A DNA stretch of 45,624 bases from the NCBI GenBank assembly GCA_024404975.1, contig JAKSPH010000003.1, positions 1-45,624 of the forward strand, given 5' to 3'. Origin of the DNA: Clostridia bacterium. Lineage in GTDB: Bacteria > Bacillota > Clostridia > Oscillospirales > CAG-272. The position numbers and the translations under genes are program-made. The notes under the pieces were generated by a model, which searched no databases, was not told the DNA's origin, and worked only from the letters and a program-made list of their open reading frames with translations. This document shows, piece by piece, positions 16,942-25,633 of this stretch. The stretch's first letter is position 1, and each line of letters starts with the position of its first letter.

Positions 16942-17427
16942 TCACAGATCGGCGATCAGAAGCATGCGGCTCTTGTTGTCGAGAGTACGGTAATCTTCGA
17001 TGATATAACGGTTATCGTCCGAGTCGCGCACACGGATGGAGAAGTCGCGGTTGATTCTGATATCGTGGTTGCGGTTGCGGATATCGAAGCCACGTACACC
17101 GCGCTCGGTTTCGACCACCCAGCGGAGGGTACCGTATTTCTCCACGACGGAGAGGATCTTCGTGATCTTGGGGACAAGATAGTAGTCGTCGAGCGAACGG
17201 CGGATCGCCGCGGCGCTTTCGGGCGAGAGATCGTCGATCTTGCGGATGACCGCTCTTTCGACGAATTCGGAATCGAGAAGGGTGATATATTCTTCAAGTT
17301 TGTTGACGGGGAACAGACGGCGGGGTTCGAGTTTTTCCATCACGGTACCGTCTTTGAGCGTGACGGTAACGAGGTTATTTTCGTACTGTTCAACCTTATC
17401 TTCTGCGGTCAGGTAAATTCTTTCCAT
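16942..17427 (-). CDS. DUF1854 family protein
   Basis: A 161-residue soluble protein of the DUF1854 type. It is rich in charged residues and has the hallmark stretches LEPRRLFPV (33-41), YITLLD (47-52) and V-x-x-Y-G-x-L-R-W-x-V-x-T-x-x-G (about 95-110), and ends in RMLLIADL. DUF1854 genes are usually found beside an ABC transporter of the kind seen next door; in proteobacteria the pair is annotated as cyanophycin-metabolism associated (from memory). No cyanophycin synthetase or cyanophycinase is in this window. Gap to the ABC gene is 17 bases, with AGGAGG before the start, so it is co-transcribed. Probably a transporter partner; function unproven. Confidence 0.85.
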   Translation of the reverse strand: MERIYLTAEDKVEQYENNLVTVTLKDGTVMEKLEPRRLFPVNKLEEYITLLDSEFVERAVIRKIDDLSPESAAAIRRSLDDYYLVPKITKILSVVEKYGTLRWVVETERGVRGFDIRNRNHDIRINRDFSIRVRDSDDNRYIIEDYRTLDNKSRMLLIADL

Positions 17428-17444
17428 GATTCTTTATCCTCCTA

Positions 17445-19754
17445 TCAGAAGTGTTCTTCTTCGCGCATCTTGTCCGCCTCGGCGGTCATGGACTGGATCT
17501 GCACGAGTTTGTAGTATTTGCCTTTGAGTGCCATCAGTTCTTCGGGCGAACCGTTTTCGATGATCTTACCGTTGTCGACAACGATAATGCGGTTTGCCTT
17601 ACGGAGCGTGGAAAGACGGTGCGCGATCATCAGCGTGGTCTTGCCCGCGATCAGACGGTCGATCGCTTCCTGGATCAGATGCTCGGTTTCGGAGTCGACG
17701 GCTGCGGTCGCTTCGTCGAAGATCAGAATGGAGGGGTTCATCAGCACGGCGCGGGCAATGGAAAGACGCTGCTTTTCACCGCCGGAAACGCCGACACCGC
17801 GCTCACCGAGCCACGTGTCGTAGGCATCGGGCTGACGGGCGATGAAGCCGTGGGCGTTTGCGATATCCGCCGCGTGGATGACGTCCTCGACGGAGGCATC
17901 CGGATTGGAGTACGCAATGTTGTTGAAAATGGTATCGGAGAACATCATCGGTTCCTGCTGAACGTAACCGATCTGTCCGCGGTATGCCGCGAGGTCGAAG
18001 TTCTTGATATTGTGTCCGTCGACGAGGATCTCTCCGGAATATCCGTCGTAGAATCTCATCAGAAGGTTGATCAGCGTGGATTTACCGGAACCGGTCGTAC
18101 CGACGATACCGACGACTTCACCGGGATTGATGGTGATCGTTACGTCGTCAAGCACTTTCTTGGTGCGGTCGAAGGAGAAACCGACGTGGAGGAATTCCAC
18201 TTTGCCCTTGAGTTTTTCGGGGACAACGTACTCTTCGGATTGCGTTTCCGGCTCGGCTTCCAGAATATCGAGGATCTTCTCGGTGGAGGCGAGGGCGGAC
18301 TGATAGGAATCGGAGAGGTTGGCGAAGAAGCTGACGGGGTTATAGAACATATTCGCGTAGGAGATGAAGGTGATGATGGTGCCGGCGGAGTATCCTGCCG
18401 CACCGCTGATCACCTTGGAACCGCCGAAGCCCCAGATGATGAGGGATCCGCAGGTGATGAAGAAGGAAACGAACTGCGGGAACGCGGTTGCGAGTTTACC
18501 GATGCGAAGATCCATATCCAGCCAATCTTTGTTCTTCTGTTCGAACTTATCGGTGGAACGCTGTTCTCCGGTGAAGGATTTGATGACTTTGATACAGGGG
18601 ATGGTGTCGGCGAGGGTCGCGAACACACTCGACCATCTGCGCCAGATACGGCGGTAGAACGGACGGATCTTCAGAGAGAAGAATCTCGTCAGCAGAACGA
18701 TGATCGGCACGGGGATCAGAGAGAGCGCGGTAAGCCCGGGGTTCTTCGCCAGCATGATGACGACAAGACCGACGAGCTGGAACAAATGGACGACCGCTTC
18801 CTGCGTGATACGGAGCATGAACGCCTGAAGTGTTCCGGAGTCCGATGCGATACGGTTGATGACCGAACCCGTGGAAGTCTTATCGTAGAACTTCATGGGC
18901 AGGTACTGTGCTTTGCGGTAAATGTCAAGACGGAGGGCGGCGACGGCTTTATCACCGACGGTACGCATGAGGTAGGCGCGGATCGTACCGATACCGTATT
19001 GGAGAATGTACGTTCCGAGCAGGAGCAGGATCATCGCCGTCAGCAGTTTGGACTGTTGCGTTGCGCCGATGCGGTCACGCACCCAGTTCAGCACGACGTT
19101 GGTGGATTCCTTGCCGTTGAATACGGAGTCCACGATGAAACCGGTGATGGCGGGGGGGACAAGTGCCATTGCCGTCGTGAACAGCGAGAGGAAGATACAG
19201 AGGATGACGCGCTTCATCTGCGGGCGGAGATAGGTGTAAAGTTTCTTTACGATCTTCTTCTTGGAGCGGCACATGATACATTCCGCACCGGGGTGGAGAA
19301 GCGTTCTGCCGCACTTGGGGCAGACGGAGAGCGCGCGTTCGAAAGTGACCGCCATAATGGCGTTTTCTTCATTGAGGGGAGCGCCGTTGTTCAAATGGGA
19401 GATAAAGAGCGCGGATGCGTCGCACAGAGAGGCGATGGCGTAGGTGTAACGGAAGTACACTTCACGCTTACCGTCCGGCATCACGGCGGAGAGTGTCGCG
19501 TTGCCGTACATACGTTTGGCTTCCACCTCTTTCATATCTTTGAAGAGGTACTTTTTGTATTCTCCCGGAGTAGCGTCGTAGCAATACACCGATTCCGGCG
19601 TAAAGAAAAGAGCGGTCTCGGAATATCTGCCGTTCAGTTTCAAATCACCTACTATGGCAAACAGTACGTTTTCACCGCTCTCGGAAATTTTGTCGAGAAT
19701 AAAGAGGGAACCTTCGGGGAGTGCTTTGTTTTTCAAAATCATCTGCGTATCCAT
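17445..19754 (-). CDS. ABC exporter (half-transporter) with N-terminal sensor-like domain and zinc ribbon
   Basis: A 769-residue fused permease/ATPase. Residues 1-140 form an extra soluble domain of beta strands, then a four-cysteine zinc ribbon (C145, C148, C159, C162). The membrane domain (about 180-470) has six hydrophobic segments of the type IV exporter fold. The ATPase (about 515-755) has Walker A GTTGSGKST (552-560), Q-loop QQEP (599-602), signature VSGGE (656-660), Walker B ILIFDE (676-681) and the H-loop AHRLS. It must homodimerise to work. It is first in the operon with the DUF1854 protein. The N-domain plus ribbon make it about 170 residues longer than an ordinary MsbA-like half transporter. 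Cargo unknown. Confidence 0.9.
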   Translation of the reverse strand: MDTQMILKNKALPEGSLFILDKISESGENVLFAIVGDLKLNGRYSETALFFTPESVYCYDATPGEYKKYLFKDMKEVEAKRMYGNATLSAVMPDGKREVYFRYTYAIASLCDASALFISHLNNGAPLNEENAIMAVTFERALSVCPKCGRTLLHPGAECIMCRSKKKIVKKLYTYLRPQMKRVILCIFLSLFTTAMALVPPAITGFIVDSVFNGKESTNVVLNWVRDRIGATQQSKLLTAMILLLLGTYILQYGIGTIRAYLMRTVGDKAVAALRLDIYRKAQYLPMKFYDKTSTGSVINRIASDSGTLQAFMLRITQEAVVHLFQLVGLVVIMLAKNPGLTALSLIPVPIIVLLTRFFSLKIRPFYRRIWRRWSSVFATLADTIPCIKVIKSFTGEQRSTDKFEQKNKDWLDMDLRIGKLATAFPQFVSFFITCGSLIIWGFGGSKVISGAAGYSAGTIITFISYANMFYNPVSFFANLSDSYQSALASTEKILDILEAEPETQSEEYVVPEKLKGKVEFLHVGFSFDRTKKVLDDVTITINPGEVVGIVGTTGSGKSTLINLLMRFYDGYSGEILVDGHNIKNFDLAAYRGQIGYVQQEPMMFSDTIFNNIAYSNPDASVEDVIHAADIANAHGFIARQPDAYDTWLGERGVGVSGGEKQRLSIARAVLMNPSILIFDEATAAVDSETEHLIQEAIDRLIAGKTTLMIAHRLSTLRKANRIIVVDNGKIIENGSPEELMALKGKYYKLVQIQSMTAEADKMREEEHF

Positions 19755-19819
19755 GAAATATTACCGCCTTTTCCTTTTTCGCGCAGGGCGCGCGCATACC
19801 CGACCTTAATTATGATAAT

Positions 19820-19835
19820 ACCATCGGTTGATGGT
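19820..19835. promoter_or_regulatory. Candidate operator upstream of the ABC operon
   Basis: Inverted repeat ACCATC-N4-GATGGT, 65 bases upstream of the ABC start, next to an AT-rich TATCATAAT stretch that could hold the -10 box. Weak evidence, because the halves are only six bases. Confidence 0.3.
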
Positions 19836-20069
19836 CTAAAAAGCATTGTATCGCAAACGTCCGGAATTGTCAACCTTTTTCCCGAAAAAGGGGGAAAAAC
19901 TTTTGAATTAGTTCACTTCAGTGCAAAAGCGGAGAGAATCGGACAAACCCGAGGAAAAAGGGAAACGGCGATTTTCCTTTTTCCTTTGGCAGTGCGGCAT
20001 TTCCGCTTCCGGAATTTCCGCGGAAGTTTTCTTATGTAATTATTCAAGACGGATTCTCCTTATAAAACA

Positions 20070-20108
20070 CGCGCCCGATAAAAACCGTAAAGGTTCTTAT
20101 CGGGCGCG
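20070..20108. terminator. Strong orphan hairpin, possible terminator
   Basis: CGCGCCCGATAA (20070-20081) pairs perfectly with TTATCGGGCGCG (20097-20108), with an inner AACC/GGTT extension (20083-20086 with 20092-20095). It is followed by TTTCTT on the plus strand and by TGTTTTAT on the minus strand. No plus-strand gene ends before it. Between 19836 and 20069 I see no coding frame with a ribosome site; a small RNA ending here is possible. Confidence 0.55.
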
Positions 20109-20232
20109 TTTCTTCGAGGGGAGTGTTTTGCAACGTCCCTGCAAGGAAAGAGTCGAAAAGAAGGTTACCTCGGATTCTTCAAAGGCGGTACGCAAGCGAA
20201 ACCGACGGATCTCTGTTTTTTTCTCAAACCCC

Positions 20233-20261
20233 TTGACAAACCGTTCTTTCCTTTGTATAAT
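20233..20261 (+). promoter_or_regulatory. Consensus sigma-A promoter of alaS
   Basis: TTGACA (20233-20238) and TATAAT (20256-20261), both perfect, are separated by 17 bases. The transcript should start near 20268, at the beginning of the T-box leader. Confidence 0.92.
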
Positions 20262-20267
20262 AAACAG

Positions 20268-20541
20268 GTACGACGAAGAAGGGAAGGAGTAGCCCCTCCG
20301 ACACACCGAAGAGAGGAAACGGCGGTGAGAAGTTTCCGTGTGCAAAAGGCGAAGCAGTCCCTGAGTCCCGGGAGGAAAGCGCGAGCGAGTAAACCCCGGC
20401 GGATGCCTCCGTTACAGGGCGTGAGTCGGTTTTCGACTTTCCGAGGGATCTTTCGCGTGAGCGGGATCCGAACTTCGGTGGTAACACGAATTATTCGTCC
20501 GGAGCATAGCGTGTTTTTACGCTATGTTCCTTTTTTATTTG
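20268..20541 (+). ncRNA. T-box leader (tRNA-Ala sensing) of alaS
   Basis: The leader senses uncharged tRNA-Ala and lets transcription go on into alaS. Stem I is visible: the loop E pair AGTA (20288-20291) and GAA (20351-20353), followed by the specifier triplet GCA (20354-20356), an alanine codon; the distal part has AGAGAGG and GGCGGTGAGAA inside a GGAAAC/GTTTCC stem. The T-box sequence GGTGGTAACACG is at 20477-20488; its TGGT fits the ACCA end of an uncharged tRNA. The terminator stem is 20501-20512 with 20519-20530, followed by TTTTTT. An upstream in-frame extension of alaS through this region is therefore not coding. Confidence 0.92.
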
Positions 20542-20585
20542 CGTATTTATTAAACATTTTCAATATATTTCGGAGGAAAACATCC

Positions 20586-23207
20586 ATGAAATGGACATCT
20601 CTCAACGATCTGCGTGAAAAGTACCTCTCCTTCTTCGAGAGTAAAGGCCATCTTCGCCTTCCCAGTTTCTCGCTGATCCCCAACAACGACAAATCCCTGC
20701 TTCTCATCAACTCCGGTATGGCGCCCATGAAGAAATTCTTTACGGGCGAGGAAGAACCGCCGAGAAGACGCGTCTGCACCTGTCAGAAGTGCATCCGTAC
20801 GCCCGACCTTGAGCGTGTCGGACACACCGCGCGCCACGGCACGTACTTCGAAATGCTCGGCAACTTCTCCTTCGGCGATTACTTCAAAAAAGAGGCGATT
20901 CCGTGGGCTTGGGAATTTCTGAACGGCGTTCTTGAAATTCCGAAAGACCTGCTTTGGCCCTCCGTCTACAAAGACGACGACGAGGCATACGCCATCTGGC
21001 GCGACGTGATCGGAATTTCCGAAGATCACATCGTAAGACTCGGCAAAGAGGATAACTTCTGGGAACACGGTTCCGGTCCCTGCGGCCCCTGCTCCGAGAT
21101 CTACTTCGACCGCGGAGAAAAATACGGCTGCGGTTCTCCCGACTGCAAACCCGGATGCGACTGCGACAGATTCATGGAGATCTGGAACAACGTATTCTCC
21201 CAGTTCAACAACGACGGAAACGGCAACTACACCGAACTCGTTCAGAAGAACATTGATACCGGTATGGGACTTGAGCGTCTTGCCTGTGTCATGCAGGGCG
21301 TCGACAACCTCTTTGAAGTCGATACCGTGCGCCGCATCCTCGACACTGTTTGCGCCATCGCCGGAAAGAAATACGGCGAAGACCGGAACGACGATATTTC
21401 CATCCGTGTCATCACCGACCACATCCGTTCCTCGACCTTCATGATCTCCGACGGCGTTATCCCCTCCAACGAGGGCAGAGGCTACGTCCTCCGCCGTATT
21501 CTCCGCCGCGCCTGCCGCCACGGAAAACTCCTCGGCATCGACCGCAAGTTCCTCACCGAACTCTGTGAGATCGTCATCAGTCAGAACGAGAACGCTTATC
21601 CCGAACTCAAGACCAAGAAAGATTACATCCTCAACGTCATCGCGCTCGAAGAAGAAAGATTCGATCAGACGATCGACTCCGGTCTTTCCATCCTCTCCGC
21701 CGTGATGGAGAACGAGGCGAAGAAGAATTCCGCCGTCATCAGCGGTGCGGATGCCTTCAAACTTTACGACACCTACGGTTTCCCCGTTGACCTCACCCGC
21801 GAGATCGCAGAGGAAAAGGGCTTCACCATCGACGAGGATAAGTTCCGCGAACTGATGGAAGAGCAGAGAACCCGCGCGAGAGCCGCAAGAGGTAACATCA
21901 GCGGTTGGACCGATACCCAGAAAACTCTCCTTGCGGGACTTCCCAAGACCGAGTTCCTCGGCTACGATGCGAACGAGTGCGAGGGAAAAGTCATCGCCAT
22001 CCTCGCAGACGGCGAAGAGATCCCCGAAGTTTCCGAAGGCGAATGCTCCGTCATCACCGATAAGACCGTGTTCTACGGCGAAGGCGGCGGACAGGTCGGC
22101 GATACCGGTGTCATCACCGCCGGCGACACGAAACTCACCGTTCTCGATACCAAAAAGACCGACGGCGTTTATATCCACCTTGTCAAAGTGGAAAACGGCA
22201 CGCTGAATAAAGGTCAGACCGTAACTCTTTCGATCGACGCCGTCCGCCGTGCCGCCATCCGCAGAAACCACACCGCAGCCCACCTCCTTCAGGCGGCGCT
22301 CCGTTCCGTCCTCGGCGCTCACGTCGAGCAGGCAGGTTCCTACGTCGATGAAAAAGAAGTCCGTTTCGACTTCTCGCACTTCAAAGCCATGACCGCGGAC
22401 GAGATCGCCGAAGTCGAAGCGATCGTTAACGAGCATATTCTCGCCGCAGAGGAATGTTCCACCACCGTTACCGATATCGAATCCGCACGCAAGATGGGTG
22501 CTATGGCACTCTTCGGTGAAAAGTACGGCGAAAAAGTCCGCGTCGTCAAAGCCGGCGTTTCCTCTCTCGAATTCTGCGGCGGTACTCACGTTTCCAACAC
22601 CGGAAACATCGGTCTGTTCAAGATCGTTTCCGAATCTTCCGTTGCCGCAGGTGTCAGAAGAATTCAGGGTACGACCGGTCTCGGTGTCCTCGCTCTGATG
22701 AACGAGAAATCCGATCTGATCGCCGAAGTCGCAAAGGAACTCAAAACCGGTAACGTCCGTGACGTTGCGAAACGTGCCGTTGCCGTTCAGGACGAGATCC
22801 GCGAACTCAAACGCGAACTCGACAGCGCAAATGCCAAGATCTCCGAAATGCAGATGGCATCCCTCCTCTCCTCCGCGAAAACCGTCGGAAAGTTCAAAGT
22901 CCTTACCGCGAAACTGAACGTGAAACCCGATGCCGCAAGAAATCTCTGCGACACCGTGAAAGCATCTCAACCCGACACCGTCGCCGTATTCGCGGCAGTA
23001 TCGGACGGCAAACTCAACTTTGTCGCGGCAGCCGGTCCCGAAGCAGTCAAGATGGGCGCACACGCAGGAAAGATCCTCGGTGAAGTCAGCGCGATCTGCG
23101 GCGGAAAAGGCGGCGGCCGTCCCGACAGTGCTATGAGCGGCGGTCGTGATCTTGACAAGATCGAAGAAGCGCTTGCCAAGGTCGAATCCATCCTCGCTTC
23201 TCTCTGA
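20586..23207 (+). CDS. alaS: Alanine--tRNA ligase
   Basis: Charges tRNA-Ala with alanine and edits mischarged serine and glycine. The 873-residue protein has the full domain order: class II catalytic core with motif 1 (SFxLIPNNDKSLLLINSGMAPMK near 27-49), motif 2 R-x-x-x-C region (CIRTPDLERVGHTARHGTYFEMLGNFSFGDY, about 66-97), the tRNA-recognition region, the editing domain with HTAAHLLQ (about 562-569) and the C-x-GGTH zinc site (SLEFCGGTHV near 661-670), and the C-terminal C-Ala domain ending in GGGRPDSAMSGG. Start at 20586 has GGAGG 9 bases upstream and lies just after the T-box terminator. The MATE gene follows 11 bases later. Confidence 0.97.
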   Translation: MKWTSLNDLREKYLSFFESKGHLRLPSFSLIPNNDKSLLLINSGMAPMKKFFTGEEEPPRRRVCTCQKCIRTPDLERVGHTARHGTYFEMLGNFSFGDYFKKEAIPWAWEFLNGVLEIPKDLLWPSVYKDDDEAYAIWRDVIGISEDHIVRLGKEDNFWEHGSGPCGPCSEIYFDRGEKYGCGSPDCKPGCDCDRFMEIWNNVFSQFNNDGNGNYTELVQKNIDTGMGLERLACVMQGVDNLFEVDTVRRILDTVCAIAGKKYGEDRNDDISIRVITDHIRSSTFMISDGVIPSNEGRGYVLRRILRRACRHGKLLGIDRKFLTELCEIVISQNENAYPELKTKKDYILNVIALEEERFDQTIDSGLSILSAVMENEAKKNSAVISGADAFKLYDTYGFPVDLTREIAEEKGFTIDEDKFRELMEEQRTRARAARGNISGWTDTQKTLLAGLPKTEFLGYDANECEGKVIAILADGEEIPEVSEGECSVITDKTVFYGEGGGQVGDTGVITAGDTKLTVLDTKKTDGVYIHLVKVENGTLNKGQTVTLSIDAVRRAAIRRNHTAAHLLQAALRSVLGAHVEQAGSYVDEKEVRFDFSHFKAMTADEIAEVEAIVNEHILAAEECSTTVTDIESARKMGAMALFGEKYGEKVRVVKAGVSSLEFCGGTHVSNTGNIGLFKIVSESSVAAGVRRIQGTTGLGVLALMNEKSDLIAEVAKELKTGNVRDVAKRAVAVQDEIRELKRELDSANAKISEMQMASLLSSAKTVGKFKVLTAKLNVKPDAARNLCDTVKASQPDTVAVFAAVSDGKLNFVAAAGPEAVKMGAHAGKILGEVSAICGGKGGGRPDSAMSGGRDLDKIEEALAKVESILASL

Positions 23208-23218
23208 TCAAAGGATAA

Positions 23219-24613
23219 ATGACAACAAAGGTCGGTAACATTAAAGATTCCGAGCGGCCGCTCGCCGTTCAGATACTTCTCTTTGTACTTCCTGTCATCG
23301 CAACGAGCGTACTTCATTCCTTATTCAACACCGCCGATACCTACATGGTGGGAAACTTCGGCGGTGCCACGGAGGAAGAGTGTCAGACGGCGCTTGCCGC
23401 GGTCGGCTCCTGTTCTTCGCTCATCAATTTGTTGGTCAATTTCTTTATGACGCTTTCCCTCGGTGCAGGCGTTACGGTAGCGCAGAGTTACGGTGCGAAA
23501 AACTATGACGTGATGCGCCGTGCCGTACCTACCGCGGTCATCATCGGCGGTATCTTCGGCGTTGTCGTCATGGTCACCGGCGAACTGTTCGCCGAGCCTC
23601 TCCTCGTCCTGATGGGAACGACACCGAGCGCACTGCCGCAAGCCGTCCTGTATATGAAAGCGTATTTCCTCGGCATCCCTGCTTCGCTGATCTATAACTA
23701 CGCGGCGGCTTGCCTGCGTTCCACGGGCGATACGACGCATCCTCTGGTCTTTCTCACGACGGGCGGCGTCTGCAACGTCATCTTCAATTTCATCACCGTT
23801 GTGGGCTTCGGAATGGGCGCTCTCGGTGTCGGTCTTGCCACCGCCGTGAGCCAGGTCGTTTCCTGTATTCTCGTTCTGATCCACCTCTTCCGCGGAAAGG
23901 GCATGTGCAAACTTGCGATCAAAGAGTTGAAGATCGACTTCCCCGTGCTGAAAAAAATGCTGATCATCGGCATCCCCGCCGGCATTCAATCCGTCCTCTT
24001 CTCCATTTCGAACGTGATGATCCAGGCATCGGTCAACTCCTTCGGTTCCGAAGCCGTCGTTGCGGGAAACACCTCGGCGGGTACCGTCGGCGATTACGTC
24101 TACGTCATTCAGAACGGATTCTATCAGGGCGCCTTGACCTTCACCGGTCAGTTCTTCGGCGCGCGCCGTCCCGATAAGATCAAAAAAGCCACCTTGTGGT
24201 GTCTGTTCTACGTTACGGCATTCGGTCTGTTCTTCGGAACGCTCGCCAACGTATTTGCTGTCCCGCTTCTCTCGATCTTCCTGAAAGACAGTGCCGCCAT
24301 CGAAGTCGGTGTGATCCGTCTGCTCTGGATCGTACAGCCGTATTTCCTCTGCGGTGTCATGGAAGTCGGAAGCGGCGTTCTGCGCGGTCCCGGAAAGTCC
24401 ACTCTCTCCATGATCATCGCCTTGCTCGGTTCGTGTGCGTTCCGTATCCTTTGGATCACGTTGGTGTTCTCGCAGCATCACACGCTTCCGTGGCTCTACG
24501 TGTCCTACGCCATCTCATGGATCGTTACCTCGATCGTCTACTACATCTTCGCCTTTGTCAATGTGAACAAGTATCAAAAGCGCTTTGCCGCCGAAGATGC
24601 AATGGCACGGTAA
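23219..24613 (+). CDS. MATE family multidrug/cation efflux transporter
   Basis: A 464-residue inner membrane protein with about twelve hydrophobic segments in two six-segment halves. MATE-like marks: LFNTADTYMVGNFGG (about 36-50) in helix 1, SLGAGVTVAQSYGAKN (about 81-96) and, in the second half, GIPAGIQSVLFSISNVMIQASVNSFG (about 252-277). Such proteins export organic cations or drugs with Na+ or H+. It is 11 bases after alaS, with AAAGG before ATG, so it is probably co-transcribed with it. A 96-base part of this gene (24294-24389) has a displaced copy at 25458. Confidence 0.92.
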   Translation: MTTKVGNIKDSERPLAVQILLFVLPVIATSVLHSLFNTADTYMVGNFGGATEEECQTALAAVGSCSSLINLLVNFFMTLSLGAGVTVAQSYGAKNYDVMRRAVPTAVIIGGIFGVVVMVTGELFAEPLLVLMGTTPSALPQAVLYMKAYFLGIPASLIYNYAAACLRSTGDTTHPLVFLTTGGVCNVIFNFITVVGFGMGALGVGLATAVSQVVSCILVLIHLFRGKGMCKLAIKELKIDFPVLKKMLIIGIPAGIQSVLFSISNVMIQASVNSFGSEAVVAGNTSAGTVGDYVYVIQNGFYQGALTFTGQFFGARRPDKIKKATLWCLFYVTAFGLFFGTLANVFAVPLLSIFLKDSAAIEVGVIRLLWIVQPYFLCGVMEVGSGVLRGPGKSTLSMIIALLGSCAFRILWITLVFSQHHTLPWLYVSYAISWIVTSIVYYIFAFVNVNKYQKRFAAEDAMAR

Positions 24614-24653
24614 GGAAAGCCTCCGCCGTTACGGACGGTTTCACAGGAATTAA

Positions 24654-24686
24654 AAAACGACGGGAACGTTTGGTTCCCGCCGTTTT
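24654..24686. terminator. Bidirectional terminator after the MATE gene
   Basis: AAAACG-A-CGGGAAC pairs with GTTCCCG-C-CGTTTT over a 5-base loop. It lies between the MATE gene (+) and the VWA gene (-). Confidence 0.85.
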
Positions 24687-24745
24687 TGCTTTTTGTTTCG
24701 TAAAATGCGTGTATATGTAAACAATAATTTGCAGATTGGTGTCGT

Positions 24746-25333
24746 TTATCTGCCGGTTTTACGGATGCTGCAGAGCTGATCGCTCACCTGCTCAAACATC
24801 TGGAACATCTCCGCTTTCTCAAAGGAAATGCAGTTGCCGAGCGGGATGCCCATTTTTCTGCCATCCTCTGACGCGTCGATGTCCGCGGCGGTAAAGATAA
24901 ACTGCCAGCCTTTTTCCGAAGTCTGCGTTTGGATCAGTTTTCGTATGTCCTCTTTATCGAAACTGCGGCTTGAGTTCTCGTAGCCGTCCGTGGAGATCAC
25001 GAACACGGTGTGTTCGGGGACGTCCTCTTCCCGCACGTACTTCTGAATTTCGAAAATGCGCTCCGCTTGGGTTCCAACGGCGTCAAACAGAGCCGTCCCG
25101 CCGCCGACTTCGTATTCTTCTACCGTCAACGGCTTCACGTCCCCGATCTTTGCGCGGTCGATCAGAATCCGGCTCTCGGTGGAGAACAGCACCGCCGTGA
25201 CAAGGCACTCGCCCTCCTCTTTCTTCTGCTTTGCGATCATGGTGTTGAACCCGCCGACGACGTCGCTCTCGCTCCCCGCCATCGACCCGCTCCGATCGAG
25301 AATAAATACAAGTTCCGTGAGATCTTTTTTCAT
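24746..25333 (-). CDS. Stand-alone VWA domain protein
   Basis: A 195-residue protein that is just a von Willebrand factor A domain. The metal ion dependent adhesion site is complete: DRSGS (13-17), G-G-G-T-A-L around 77-82 and the STDGYE stretch around 113-118. There is no signal peptide, membrane helix or partner domain, so it is cytosolic. AAAAGGAG lies before the ATG. VWA proteins of this kind (TerY-like) often work with kinases, phosphatases or AAA ATPases, but none is next to it here. It is a single-gene unit between the MATE gene and the AT-rich insertion. Confidence 0.85.
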   Translation of the reverse strand: MKKDLTELVFILDRSGSMAGSESDVVGGFNTMIAKQKKEEGECLVTAVLFSTESRILIDRAKIGDVKPLTVEEYEVGGGTALFDAVGTQAERIFEIQKYVREEDVPEHTVFVISTDGYENSSRSFDKEDIRKLIQTQTSEKGWQFIFTAADIDASEDGRKMGIPLGNCISFEKAEMFQMFEQVSDQLCSIRKTGR

Positions 25334-25457
25334 TTGATAATGCTCCTTTTCTTTTTGTTTTGAACGTCTTGAAATGCGCTCTCACTTCTATTATATCAGT
25401 TCCCCTGTACCAAAAATCGCCCACGGTAAATAAAAAATTGTTTTTCCAAAATAAAAA

Positions 25458-25552
25458 CCGCCATCGAAGTCGGTGTGATCCGTCTGCTCTGATCGTACAG
25501 CCGTATTTCCTCTGCGGTGTCATGGAAGTCGGAAGCGGCGTTCTGCGCGGTC
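25458..25552 (+). repeat. Displaced copy of part of the MATE gene
   Basis: A 95-base stretch is nearly identical to MATE codons at 24294-24389; one G is missing (CTCTGGATC became CTCTGATC), which breaks the frame. Both ends stop abruptly. It lies on the left side of the AT-rich helicase gene, about 1.1 kb from its source and in the same orientation. Confidence 0.88.
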
Positions 25553-25566
25553 TCGAATCATACGTC

Positions 25567-25595
25567 TTGACAAACATAAAAGATTTTATTATAAT
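25567..25595 (+). promoter_or_regulatory. Consensus sigma-A promoter of the helicase-nuclease gene
   Basis: TTGACA (25567-25572) and TATAAT (25590-25595) with a 17-base spacer; both boxes are perfect. GGGAGGG (25621-25627) is the ribosome site for the ATG at 25634. Confidence 0.85.
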
Positions 25596-25633
25596 ATACA
25601 TTAAAGATTAGTATAATATCGGGAGGGACATTT

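Noticed and set aside
15457-20039. Long plus-strand open frames of 685 and 862 codons opposite GH39, DUF1854 and the ABC gene
   Set aside because: The opposite strand encodes well supported proteins with active-site motifs; these frames are shadows and have low-complexity, His/Arg/Asp-rich products.
20253-20585. N-terminal extension of alaS by 111 codons
   Set aside because: This stretch is the promoter and T-box leader; the true start follows GGAGG at 20586 and gives the normal AlaS length.
20550-23063. 837-codon open frame opposite alaS
   Set aside because: It is a mirror of the strong codon bias in alaS. The sense frame has full motif and T-box support; the antisense one has no ribosome site or recognisable domain.
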